A stretch of 40,632 nt of DNA from contig JACZUF010000028.1 in assembly GCA_022573285.1 (NCBI GenBank), forward strand, positions 1 to 40,632, read 5' to 3'. Every line of letters starts with the position of its first letter. Position 1 is the stretch's first letter. The notes beneath the pieces are model-generated. The model was not told the DNA's origin. It worked only from the letters and a program-made list of their open reading frames with translations, and made no database searches. Shown in pieces: positions 33,695 through 40,632 of the stretch. Position numbers and translations under genes: made by a program. This stretch comes from Chloroflexota bacterium. GTDB lineage: Bacteria > Chloroflexota > Dehalococcoidia > Lucifugimonadales > UBA3495.

Positions 33695-34273
33695 ATGACT
33701 ACCAGAGACGACCTTCAGGTAGAGGACGAGCAGGTTACCCGGTGGTACATCGTCCACACCTACTCCGGCCAGGAGGACCTGGTCAAGAAAAACCTGGACC
33801 TGCGTATCCAGAACCTTGACATGCAGGACCGAATCTTTGAGGTTCTGGTCCCGACCGAAGATGAAGTAATTTTCAAGGACGGCAAACGGCGCTCCGAACG
33901 CAAGAAGCTGTTCCCAGGGTACATACTGGTCCAGATGACTATGGACGACGAGAGCTGGTACGCCGTGCGTAACACGCCGGGAGTGACCGGCTTTGTCTCC
34001 ACCGAGGACGAAACGGACAAACGGCCCAAGCCGGTGCCTCTTGAAGACAAACAGGTCGAGGACATTCTAAAGCAAGTCGAAGCCGGTCCCACGCGAGTCA
34101 AGATAGGTCTGGCCCGGGGCGAGACAGTGCGCATCACCGAAGGCCCCTTCGTTGACTTCATCGGCGCAGTCAACGACGTGGATGAAGGTAAGGGGAAAGT
34201 CCGGGTCCTGGTCTCCTTCTTTGGCCGGGAGACCCCGGTGGAATTGGATTTCTTGCAAGTGGAAAGGATTTAA
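33695..34273 (+). CDS. nusG: Transcription termination/antitermination protein NusG
   Basis: 192 residues. The NGN domain begins [18 protein letters not shown], includes [11 protein letters not shown] and the GVTGFV segment, and a C-terminal KOW domain has [22 protein letters not shown]. It binds RNA polymerase and links it to Rho or the ribosome. It starts at ATG 33695. Confidence 0.97.
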   Translation: MTTRDDLQVEDEQVTRWYIVHTYSGQEDLVKKNLDLRIQNLDMQDRIFEVLVPTEDEVIFKDGKRRSERKKLFPGYILVQMTMDDESWYAVRNTPGVTGFVSTEDETDKRPKPVPLEDKQVEDILKQVEAGPTRVKIGLARGETVRITEGPFVDFIGAVNDVDEGKGKVRVLVSFFGRETPVELDFLQVERI

Positions 34274-34281
34274 GGCCCCCA

Positions 34282-34710
34282 TTGGCAAAAAAGCTCAGGG
34301 CAATCATCAAGCTACAGTTGGAAGCGGGCAAAGCCACTCCGGCGCCTCCTGTGGGTCCCGCGTTGGGCCAACACGGCGTCAACATCATGGGCTTTGTCAA
34401 AGAGTACAACGCCCGTACCGCCGGCCAGGGCGGGTCCATTGTTCCGGTGCACATTTCGGTATTCGAGGACAGGTCCTTCACCTTTGTAACCCGGACCCCG
34501 CCGGCATCGGACTTGCTGCGGCTTGCCGCCTCGGTGGAAAAGGGCGCTTCCGAGTCACGCCACGCCAACGTCGGCAGTATCAACCGGCAGGCGCTCCGGG
34601 AAATAGCCCAAGCCAAGCTGGTTGACTTGAATGCGGGTTCGGTGGAAGAGGCGATGTCCATTATCGAAGGCACCGCCCGTAGCATGGGTATAGAGGTAAC
34701 CGAGGAATAA
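34282..34710 (+). CDS. rplK: 50S ribosomal protein L11
   Basis: 142 residues starting at TTG 34282. Contains [32 protein letters not shown] N-terminal L11 features (the proline-rich thiostrepton-site linker) and the rRNA-binding C-terminal domain with SMGIEV at the end. Eight bases after nusG and two bases before rplA. Confidence 0.97.
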   Translation: MAKKLRAIIKLQLEAGKATPAPPVGPALGQHGVNIMGFVKEYNARTAGQGGSIVPVHISVFEDRSFTFVTRTPPASDLLRLAASVEKGASESRHANVGSINRQALREIAQAKLVDLNAGSVEEAMSIIEGTARSMGIEVTEE

Positions 34711-34712
34711 AC

Positions 34713-35429
34713 ATGGTCAAACACAGCCGCCGCTACGAGGCTTTCGCCGGGAAGGTGGACACGGAGCGGCAGTATGAACCTGCCGAGGCCCTGGACCTGA
34801 TCAAGGAGCTATCCACCGCCAAGTTTGACGAGACGGTGGAGGTCCACTTGCGGACCAATTCCGACCCCCGTCATGCGGATCAGATGGTCCGGGGAGTGGC
34901 GGCACTACCCTACGGGTTGGGCAAGCAAGTCCGCGTCTTGGTGTTCGCCGACAGTGAATCCGCCGAGATCGCGCGCCAAGCTGGCGCCGACTACGCCGGC
35001 GAGGACGACCTGATTGCCCAAGTGGAAAGCGGTTGGGCCGAGTTCGACGTAGGTCTGGCCGTACCCCAAGTAATGCCCAAAATAGGGCGGCTGGGCCGGG
35101 TTCTAGGCCGTCGGGGGTTGATGCCCAATCCTCGTTCGGGCACTATGGTGCAGCCCCAGGACCTTCCCAGGGCAATTCGAGAGGCCAAAGCCGGGAGGTT
35201 GGAGTTCCGCACCGACCGGACAGCGATCATCCATTGCGCGGTGGGCAAGGTGAGCTTCGAAACCGAGTATCTGGTGGAGAACCTGGCCGCCCTGATGGAC
35301 ACCATCATGCGGGACAAGCCGGATGCGGTAAAAGGCCCCTTCCTTAAATCAGCCTACCTCACGTCGTCCATGGGACCCAGCATTCCCTTGGACCTGAACA
35401 GCCTCCAGGCCCTGAAGCCAACGGAGTAG
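34713..35429 (+). CDS. rplA: 50S ribosomal protein L1
   Basis: 238 residues of L1, the mobile stalk protein. It has the KFDETVEVHLRTNSDPRHADQ motif and the LGRVLGRRGLMPNPRSGT signature. Directly after rplK and followed by the L10 leader. Confidence 0.97.
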   Translation: MVKHSRRYEAFAGKVDTERQYEPAEALDLIKELSTAKFDETVEVHLRTNSDPRHADQMVRGVAALPYGLGKQVRVLVFADSESAEIARQAGADYAGEDDLIAQVESGWAEFDVGLAVPQVMPKIGRLGRVLGRRGLMPNPRSGTMVQPQDLPRAIREAKAGRLEFRTDRTAIIHCAVGKVSFETEYLVENLAALMDTIMRDKPDAVKGPFLKSAYLTSSMGPSIPLDLNSLQALKPTE

Positions 35430-35449
35430 GTTAGAATACGTTTAACGAC

Positions 35450-35602
35450 ACGTTCCAATACATACGACCGTAACCACGCTTTAGACCGCGGGTCCCCACC
35501 AACGTGGGGTTAAGGACGCAGAGTCGCCCGCCGAGGCGCACCGTTTATTGGATCGAGTTCAGCTTGATCCCCGCGCCTCGCCACTAGGGCGGGGCTTTTT
35601 TT
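35450..35602 (+). ncRNA. Ribosomal protein L10 leader with attenuator
   Basis: The gap between rplA and rplJ has the L10-leader layout. A multibranched part contains GACCGCGGGTCC, the hairpin CCCCAC/GTGGGG (35494-35509), then TTAAGGACGCAGAGTC. Downstream, GAGGCGC (35533-35539) pairs perfectly with GCGCCTC (35573-35579), enclosing the hairpin GGATCGAG/CTTGATCC (35550-35570); this antiterminator excludes the terminator below. In the known mechanism, excess L10-L12 binds the leader and lowers rplJL expression. Confidence 0.85.
35575..35602 (+). terminator. Intrinsic terminator of the L10 leader
   Basis: GCCTCGCC (35575-35582) pairs with GGCGGGGC (35588-35595, one T-G wobble) around the loop ACTAG and is followed by seven T. 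Bases 35575-35579 are shared with the antiterminator helix. Confidence 0.8.
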
Positions 35603-35629
35603 CGGCAACTTTGTTTTAGGAGGGAGAGC

Positions 35630-36166
35630 TTGCCTACCCAGGCGAAAATAGACCGCGTTAACGAGCTTAAAGAGAAGCTGGAGCGCTGCACCATCGCCGT
35701 TTCTACAAACTATAGCGGCATCTCTGTCAACGAGATGGTCGATCTGCGGCGGCGTATGCGTGCCGCCGGCGTGGAATTCACAGTGGTCAAGAACAACTTG
35801 ATGAAGCTGGCCTGCGACGCCTCCCAGCGTTCCCACGCCAAGGAGATCGTGGATGGACCCACTGCCATCGCCTTCGGGTACGAAGAGCCGGTGGACGTGG
35901 CCCGAGCAATATCGGACTACATCAGGACCACCCGCTCTTCCCTGGAGATCCGCGGTGCGATCATGGGCGATGCGGCGCTGCCTCCCGCCGACGTAAACCG
36001 GTTGGCCACGTTGCCCCCCAGAGCTCAAATGGTTGCCACCCTGTTGGGCCAGCTGAATGCGCCGCTTCAACGTCTGCTGGCGGCGATGAACGGTCCCCTC
36101 AGGAACCTGGACGCACTGCTGCAAGCCAGGATTCAACAGCTTGAATCCGACGAAACCGGTAGTTAA
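35630..36166 (+). CDS. rplJ: 50S ribosomal protein L10
   Basis: 178 residues from TTG 35630 after AGGAGGGAG. Contains NYSGISVNEMVDLRRRMRAAG and the FTVVKNNLMKLA motif; the C-terminal helix that binds L7/L12 dimers is present. Translation follows the attenuated leader. Confidence 0.96.
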   Translation: MPTQAKIDRVNELKEKLERCTIAVSTNYSGISVNEMVDLRRRMRAAGVEFTVVKNNLMKLACDASQRSHAKEIVDGPTAIAFGYEEPVDVARAISDYIRTTRSSLEIRGAIMGDAALPPADVNRLATLPPRAQMVATLLGQLNAPLQRLLAAMNGPLRNLDALLQARIQQLESDETGS

Positions 36167-36200
36167 ACTCTAACGACAGGCAGATAACAGAAGGAGAACC

Positions 36201-36587
36201 ATGACCAAAGACGAAGTGCTCGGCGCGATCAAGGAAATGAACGTTTTGGAACTGGCCGACATGGTAAAGGCGCTGGAAGAGGAATTTGGTATCACCGCCG
36301 CCGCTCCGGTGGCTGTGGCGGCAGCTCCGGGTAGTGGCGGCGTAGCGGTCGCCGAGGCTCCCCCGGAAGAGGAACAGACCGAGTTCGAGGTGACCCTCAA
36401 GGAGATCGGACCCAACAAGATCAACGTCATCAAGGCGGTCCGGGAAGTAACATCTTTGGGGTTGCGTGAAGCAAAAGAACTGGTGGAATCGGCGCCTACC
36501 CCGGTCAAGGAAGGAATCGTCAGGGACGAAGCCGACACCATCAAGGTCAAGCTGGAGGAAGCCGGCGCCGTAGTCGAGGTCGCCTAG
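36201..36587 (+). CDS. rplL: 50S ribosomal protein L7/L12
   Basis: 128 residues with an N-terminal dimerisation helix, an Ala/Gly/Pro-rich hinge near 36-55 and the C-terminal domain with [21 protein letters not shown] and [13 protein letters not shown]. Strong AGGAG site before ATG 36201. The rpoBC genes that often follow are not here. Confidence 0.97.
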   Translation: MTKDEVLGAIKEMNVLELADMVKALEEEFGITAAAPVAVAAAPGSGGVAVAEAPPEEEQTEFEVTLKEIGPNKINVIKAVREVTSLGLREAKELVESAPTPVKEGIVRDEADTIKVKLEEAGAVVEVA

Positions 36588-36623
36588 GCTCCACATCCCA
36601 GCCCCAGCTCAGGGAGAGAAAGT

Positions 36624-36869
36624 TTGAGCCGCCGCAAAGACCAGGAGCGCTTCGAGCGACTGAAGGAACAGAACCCGGACTACGTCGGGTTCCGTGGGCA
36701 AAACACCGCCCCCGCCAGACCGGCTTCCGACCTGGAAACCGTGGTCTGCTCGGTTTGCCAGCGCAAGCGCAACGTGCCCAGCGACACCCTGCCCGAGGAC
36801 CGGAGCGCCTACGTGTGCCTGCGCTGTCAGGACCAAGAGGCAGGTGTGGCCAGCGCGGCGGTGGAGTAA
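36624..36869 (+). CDS. Small zinc-ribbon-like protein
   Basis: 81 residues from TTG 36624, preceded by a GGGAGAGAAAG site. It has a basic N-terminus (SRRKDQERFERLKEQ), then CSVC near 42-45 and CLRC near 65-68, a two-knuckle zinc ribbon. It comes 36 bases after rplL and before the operon terminator, so it is co-transcribed with ribosomal protein genes. The function is unknown; ribosome or RNA association is a guess from context. Confidence 0.7.
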   Translation: MSRRKDQERFERLKEQNPDYVGFRGQNTAPARPASDLETVVCSVCQRKRNVPSDTLPEDRSAYVCLRCQDQEAGVASAAVE

Positions 36870-36942
36870 ACTCCGGCACGAAGTTTGCCACAATCCAATC
36901 CCTCACGCAGCTAACCTTGCACCGACGTTGCAAAGGAACAAG

Positions 36943-36984
36943 CCCTCGCTCCCCGCTTCCAGCCGGCGACGAGGGTTTTAATTT
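36943..36984 (+). terminator. Terminator of the ribosomal protein operon
   Basis: CCCTCG (36943-36948) pairs with CGAGGG (36970-36975), with additional inner pairing of CGC/GCG, and is followed by TTTTAATTT. It closes the tRNA-tuf-rplL transcript. Confidence 0.7.
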
Positions 36985-37033
36985 GCCGGCCTCCGGGCGC
37001 CCCATTCAGGACCTTGCGCTTTGCCTCTTCGAT

Positions 37034-37063
37034 TTGCCTCCAAGCAAGGGTGGTGTGTACAAT
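37034..37063 (+). promoter_or_regulatory. Promoter of the SDR/EthD genes
   Basis: TTGCCT (37034-37039), 18-base spacer, TACAAT (37058-37063), 45 bases before the ATG at 37109 and downstream of the operon terminator. Confidence 0.55.
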
Positions 37064-37108
37064 GACGCGGATATCGGCCGGAGCGCCAGCAAGGGAAGGG
37101 AGTAGGGC

Positions 37109-37912
37109 ATGGACCTGGAATTGCAAGGCAAAACGAGCATCGTCACCGGCGGCAGCCGGGGCATCGGCAAAGCCATCGCCAGGGAACTGGCTCTGTCGGG
37201 ATGCGACGTGGTGGTCTGCGCTCGCAACGCCGAGGACCTGGACCTGACGGCTCGTGAGCTCAGCCAGGAAACCGGCCAGCGGGTATCGGCCATCACCGCC
37301 GATACCACCAGCACTCCCGACGTGGAACGGATGGTGAAGGAGGCTGCTCAGACTTTGGGCCGCATCGACATCCTGGTCAACAACGCCGCGGCCCCCGGCG
37401 GTATTGCCCGGGGACCCCTGGAAAGCATCACCGACGAGGACATGCTGGAGGACCTGAACACCAAGGTGGTTGGGTACCTTCGCTGTGCCCGGGCCGTGGC
37501 TCCCCACATGACCAGCCAGGGCTGGGGCCGTATCATCAACATCGGCGGCATGTCGGCACGTAACTCCTCGGGAACCAACGCCAGCGCGGGAGTGCGCAAC
37601 GCCGGGCTGGTGAACCTGACCAAGTACCTTTCCCAACAACTGGGACCGTCCGGGGTCACCGTCAACCTGGTGCATCCCGGCACAACCCGGACCGAGCGCA
37701 GCGGCCCCATGTACCAGGAGCAGGCCCGCCAGCAAGGTATCACCGTGGAAGAGGTGGAAGCCCGGGTGGCGGCCAACAACGCCACCAAGCGCATCGTGGA
37801 CGCCAGTGAGTTGGCCTATGTGGTTGCTTTCCTGGCCTCGCCCCGCTCCATCGCCATCAGCGGCGAGGTGATCGCCGCCAGCGGCGGCGCCGGCAGCGCC
37901 GTGTTTCATTAA
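37109..37912 (+). CDS. SDR-family protein lacking the catalytic Tyr-x3-Lys
   Basis: 267 residues. The cofactor motif TGGSRGIG is at 13-20 and NNAA at 91-94, so NAD(P) binding is likely. Where FabG-type enzymes have NISS and YxxxK, the sequence reads NIGG (144-147) and A160-GVR-N164 within NASAGVRNAGLVNLTKYL. The catalytic Ser, Tyr and Lys are thus all replaced, while the surrounding helix is intact. A divergent SDR subgroup with RNAGL in place of SKAAL is known to me from environmental genomes; its reaction is unclear. It is 22 bases upstream of the EthD-like gene, probably in one operon. Confidence 0.85.
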   Translation: MDLELQGKTSIVTGGSRGIGKAIARELALSGCDVVVCARNAEDLDLTARELSQETGQRVSAITADTTSTPDVERMVKEAAQTLGRIDILVNNAAAPGGIARGPLESITDEDMLEDLNTKVVGYLRCARAVAPHMTSQGWGRIINIGGMSARNSSGTNASAGVRNAGLVNLTKYLSQQLGPSGVTVNLVHPGTTRTERSGPMYQEQARQQGITVEEVEARVAANNATKRIVDASELAYVVAFLASPRSIAISGEVIAASGGAGSAVFH

Positions 37913-37934
37913 CAACTTAACCAAGGAGACAGAT

Positions 37935-38249
37935 ATGATCACAGTAACGGTAATGTACCCCAACGACGCTGATAAAAAATTTGATCTGGACTACTACGTC
38001 AAAAACCACATTCCCATGGTGCAGCGGCTCCTGGGGCCCGGAGGGCTGGTGCGCGGCGAGGTTGAAAAGGGTATCTCTGGGACGGACCCCAGCTCGCCAC
38101 CCACGTACGTTGTCATAGGACACCTGTACTTCAACACCGTCGAAGAAGTGCACGCGGCGTTCATGACCCACGGTGGCGCAATTATGGGTGACATCAAGAA
38201 CTTCACAGACATCGCGCCCCTGTTCCAGATCAGCGAAACCGTAGAATAG
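37935..38249 (+). CDS. EthD-family ferredoxin-like alpha/beta-barrel protein
   Basis: 104 residues with the EthD pattern: MITVTVMYPNDAD, then DLDYYVKNHIPMVQRLLG and a C-terminal DIKNFTDIAPLFQISE. EthD-like proteins accompany catabolic oxidations, but few have a proven reaction. AAGGAGA precedes ATG 37935. Likely co-transcribed with the SDR. Confidence 0.88.
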   Translation: MITVTVMYPNDADKKFDLDYYVKNHIPMVQRLLGPGGLVRGEVEKGISGTDPSSPPTYVVIGHLYFNTVEEVHAAFMTHGGAIMGDIKNFTDIAPLFQISETVE

Positions 38250-38400
38250 TCTAACCCGACTAGCGCATTGGCGCTCTCCAATCCCCACAGCACGTCTGCC
38301 GTCACCGCATAGGAGAACCTGTTCGGTGGCGCCCATTATTTATGCCGACCATCCCGCCGGACAACAGCGAGCCGGTCGATTCGCGATCAGGAGCCGTCCT

Positions 38401-40068
38401 TTGACTACGCCGGAAACCGATGCCGACCGGGCCCTGGATGCCCTGTCCCAACGCCTGATACTAGAATATTGGGACTTCTACCCCACCGCAGGTTCCCGCA
38501 TCGGCCGGCACCAGTACGATGGCCGGTTGCCCGATCTATCTCCTGGTAGCCTGGCCCGGCGCATAGACCAGGTACAAATCTCGTTGGGTCAAGTTACCGC
38601 CCTGGGTAGCCACGACCTTAGCCCACCGGGATCGTTGAGCCAGCGGCTCTTGGAGCTATTCCTGCGGCGAGAGCGCTTTTCCCTCACCGAGATGCGCCCC
38701 TTGGCCAACAACCCCATGCGCCAGGTGGGCTATCTCAACGTCAGCGGCTACCTCCTGCGGGACTACGCGCCCCTGACCGACCGCCTACGGTCGGCAACTC
38801 AAGTGCTGGATCAGGTCCCTGATTTCTTGGAGACGCTGGACAGCGCCCTAACCCAGGACCCAGGACGGCCGGTGCTGGACATGAGCATCGAAAGCTACGC
38901 CGGTATGGCCCGGTTCTACCGGGTGGACCTGGGCCAGGCGGCGGGAGACTCCGGCGACGGTGAATTACATGGGAAGTTCGACCGCGCCCGGGAGGCGGCA
39001 GCCCAGTCTATTGACCGGTTCGTGCAACGGCTGGACCAGCGCAAACAGGAGGCATCGCCCGATTTTGCCATAGGCTCAGACCTCTACACAAAGATGCTCA
39101 GCTCCGGCGAGGGATTGGACGTGCCTCTAGCCCAGCTATTGGACCTGGGGCAAGCTAACCTGCAATCCAACCTGGAGCAACTGACCGAGGTTGCACAATT
39201 AATCAGCCCGGGCCGTCCGGTCAGCGAGATCGCGGCGGACATAGGGCGGAACCATCCCACCGCGGATGCTCTGATACCGGAAACCCAGGACATGTTGGAG
39301 GAAATCCGCCAGGCGCTAATCGACCTCGATGTGATCTCGGTGCCCGCCGAAGACCGTTGCCGGGTGATCGAGACTCCCACCTACATGCGCTACGCCTTCG
39401 CCGCCATGGACAGTCCCGGCTCCCTGGAAACCCGGGCCACCGAGTCCTTTTACTATGTAACACCGGTAGAAGCCGACTGGACACCCCAGCAACAAGAGGA
39501 GTGGCTAGCCAACTTCAACTACGACACCCTGCGGATTATCTCGGTGCACGAGGTCTACCCGGGACACTTCGTCCACCACCTGCACAATCGTTATCGGGGC
39601 AACCTGCCCTTGATCAACCAAGTAGCCACCTCCTACGCCTTTAGCGAGGGGTGGGCCCATTACACCGAGCAAATGATCCTGGAAACAGGCTACGCGCCGG
39701 ACCAGCCCACGTTAAGGTTCACCCAGCTCCTAGAGGCCCTGGTCCGCAATTGCCGCTACATGTGCTCCTTGTGGATGCACACCCAGGGAATGACCGTAGA
39801 GGACGCGACCCAGTATTTCATGGACAACGCCTACATGGGCGAGTTGCCCGCCCGGCGGGAAGCGCTGAGGGGGACTTTTGACCCTGGGTACCTCAATTAC
39901 ACCTTGGGGAAGCTGATGATTCTCAAGCTAAGAGAGGACTACCGAAGGGAGCAGGGAGCCGATTACTCGTTGAAGGGATTCCATGATCGGTTGCTTTCCT
40001 ACGGCGCTCCGGCCCTCCCCTTGGTCCGCCAGGCAATGCTCAGGGACCCGGGTATTTCTCCCGTTTAG
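38401..40068 (+). CDS. DUF885-family metallopeptidase-like protein
   Basis: About 555 residues from TTG 38401, which has AGGAG seven bases upstream; an in-frame GTG at 38326 is an alternative with a poorer N-terminus. Metal-site motifs are HEVYPGH at 383-389 and EGWAHYTE from E416, as in DUF885 proteins related to zinc carboxypeptidases. The N-terminus ALSQRLILEYWDFYPTAGSRIGRHQYDGRL is shared only in type with the family (a length given here in two parts: residues about 12-42). No signal peptide is evident from this start. Peptidase activity is inferred. Confidence 0.88.
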   Translation: MTTPETDADRALDALSQRLILEYWDFYPTAGSRIGRHQYDGRLPDLSPGSLARRIDQVQISLGQVTALGSHDLSPPGSLSQRLLELFLRRERFSLTEMRPLANNPMRQVGYLNVSGYLLRDYAPLTDRLRSATQVLDQVPDFLETLDSALTQDPGRPVLDMSIESYAGMARFYRVDLGQAAGDSGDGELHGKFDRAREAAAQSIDRFVQRLDQRKQEASPDFAIGSDLYTKMLSSGEGLDVPLAQLLDLGQANLQSNLEQLTEVAQLISPGRPVSEIAADIGRNHPTADALIPETQDMLEEIRQALIDLDVISVPAEDRCRVIETPTYMRYAFAAMDSPGSLETRATESFYYVTPVEADWTPQQQEEWLANFNYDTLRIISVHEVYPGHFVHHLHNRYRGNLPLINQVATSYAFSEGWAHYTEQMILETGYAPDQPTLRFTQLLEALVRNCRYMCSLWMHTQGMTVEDATQYFMDNAYMGELPARREALRGTFDPGYLNYTLGKLMILKLREDYRREQGADYSLKGFHDRLLSYGAPALPLVRQAMLRDPGISPV

Positions 40069-40084
40069 GCCGGAATCCGGTTCT

Positions 40085-40115
40085 TTGCCACCGGCCAGGC
40101 GGTCCTTGGTATCAT
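40085..40115 (+). promoter_or_regulatory. Possible promoter of the HpaB-like gene
   Basis: TTGCCA (40085-40090), 19-base spacer, TATCAT (40110-40115), in the 267-base gap after the DUF885 stop. The spacer is long. Nothing else is recognised in the gap. Confidence 0.3.
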
Positions 40116-40335
40116 GGGGCGATATACCGTAGGAGAACCATCTCAAACGCCAACCCGTCATTCTGAATATAACGTCGCAGCCGGTGCCCACATCAACTCT
40201 CAGGCCCTGTGCCTGTAGGAAGATGGAGCCGCCTGCCGAGACAAATCAGGACCTGTTGGAGCACTCATTTGTGCGTCCGATGGCGGTCCGGTGCCATGAC
40301 CATGGACGGGGTCCTTTCGGGAAGGAGGAGCAACG

Positions 40336-40632
40336 ATGCCAGCACGTACCGGAAAGGAATATATAACCGGTCTAAAAGAGCGCCCGCGGGAGGTGTGGAT
40401 CGATGGCGAGCGGGTAAAGGACGTGACCACCCATCCCGCATTGCGCAACGGGGTCAAGTCGGTGGCGGCCCTCTACGACATGCAAAACGACCCGGAGCTA
40501 CGGGAGGAGATGACTTACGCCTCTCCCACCACCGGCCAACCCGTGGGGCTATCGTTTCTGATTCCCCAGAGTATCGAAGACCTGGAACGGCGTCGCAACA
40601 TGACGGCCCGCTGGGCCTGGGCCAGCTGCGGT
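40336..40632 (+). CDS. 4-hydroxyphenylacetate 3-hydroxylase-family protein, N-terminal part
   Basis: 99 residues to the window edge from ATG 40336, preceded by AAGGAGGAG. The start PARTGKEYITGLKERPREV, followed by WIDGERVKDVTTHPA and a long FLIPQSIEDLERRRNM helix, is characteristic of the HpaB/PvcC FADH2-dependent hydroxylase family. The flavin and active-site regions lie outside the window. With the SDR and EthD genes it suggests degradation of aromatic or related compounds nearby. Confidence 0.88.
   Translation, partial: MPARTGKEYITGLKERPREVWIDGERVKDVTTHPALRNGVKSVAALYDMQNDPELREEMTYASPTTGQPVGLSFLIPQSIEDLERRRNMTARWAWASCG

Overview
The window looks like a chromosomal stretch of an uncultured Chloroflexota bacterium, probably Dehalococcoidia of the SAR202 type. 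The basis is the adjacent DUF2298 (Chlor_Arch_YYY) and Agl23-like membrane proteins, a pairing known mainly from Chloroflexi and archaea, the frequent TTG starts, the high GC content and the mix of catabolic oxidoreductases. The taxonomic call is an inference from gene content; no 16S rRNA gene is present.

Layout. 1-2964: end of an unknown protein, a zinc-type medium-chain dehydrogenase, a small Cys-rich protein and a CCA/poly(A)-polymerase-type nucleotidyltransferase. 3132-5529: a plus-strand operon of a DsbA-family protein with an in-frame UGA, RNase III and FtsY. 5609-13656: a cell-envelope block with two large GT-C-type membrane proteins, a flippase-like membrane protein, a FAD amine-oxidase-type enzyme and a tiny Tat-signal protein. 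13733-19161 (minus): mutS, a UGA-containing ArsC/Spx-like gene, a HAD-like gene and mutL. 19459-25389 (minus): a NuoE-NuoF-NuoG/FdhA-like diaphorase module plus a ferredoxin-NADP reductase-like flavoprotein. 25390-25795: a gene-free stretch full of hairpins. 25796-31188 (minus): a UGSC-family selenoprotein, a DUF433/DUF5615 toxin-antitoxin-like pair, an unassigned 347-residue protein, a 3-hydroxyisobutyrate-dehydrogenase-like enzyme, a carboxymuconolactone-decarboxylase-like protein, a metallo-beta-lactamase-fold hydrolase and apt. 31415-36983 (plus): a conserved translation block of tRNA-Thr, tRNA-Tyr, tRNA-Thr, tuf, rpmG, secE, nusG, rplK, rplA, L10 leader, rplJ and rplL. 37109-40632: an SDR lacking the usual catalytic Tyr/Lys, an EthD-like protein, a DUF885 metallopeptidase-like protein and the start of an HpaB-type flavin hydroxylase.

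Most notable result. Three genes of unrelated families each carry an in-frame UGA where a functional Cys or Sec is expected: DsbA-like (UGA 3171-3173), ArsC/Spx-like (16399-16401) and UGSC (26057-26059). Each UGA is followed at 18-22 nt by a compact hairpin with a 4-5 nt G/U-bearing loop, as expected for a bacterial SECIS. Naive gene calling truncates all three. I read them as selenoproteins, so this lineage should encode SelA, SelB, SelD and tRNA-Sec elsewhere. The first one overlaps the start of rnc, which has no Shine-Dalgarno of its own, so RNase III synthesis may depend on UGA readthrough.

Other points of interest: a formate-dehydrogenase-like subunit without the Mo-ligating Cys/Sec, an L10 leader with mutually exclusive antiterminator and terminator helices, a terminator-like hairpin just downstream of the tRNA-tuf promoter, and a dispersed inverted repeat placed at the 3' end of two genes.
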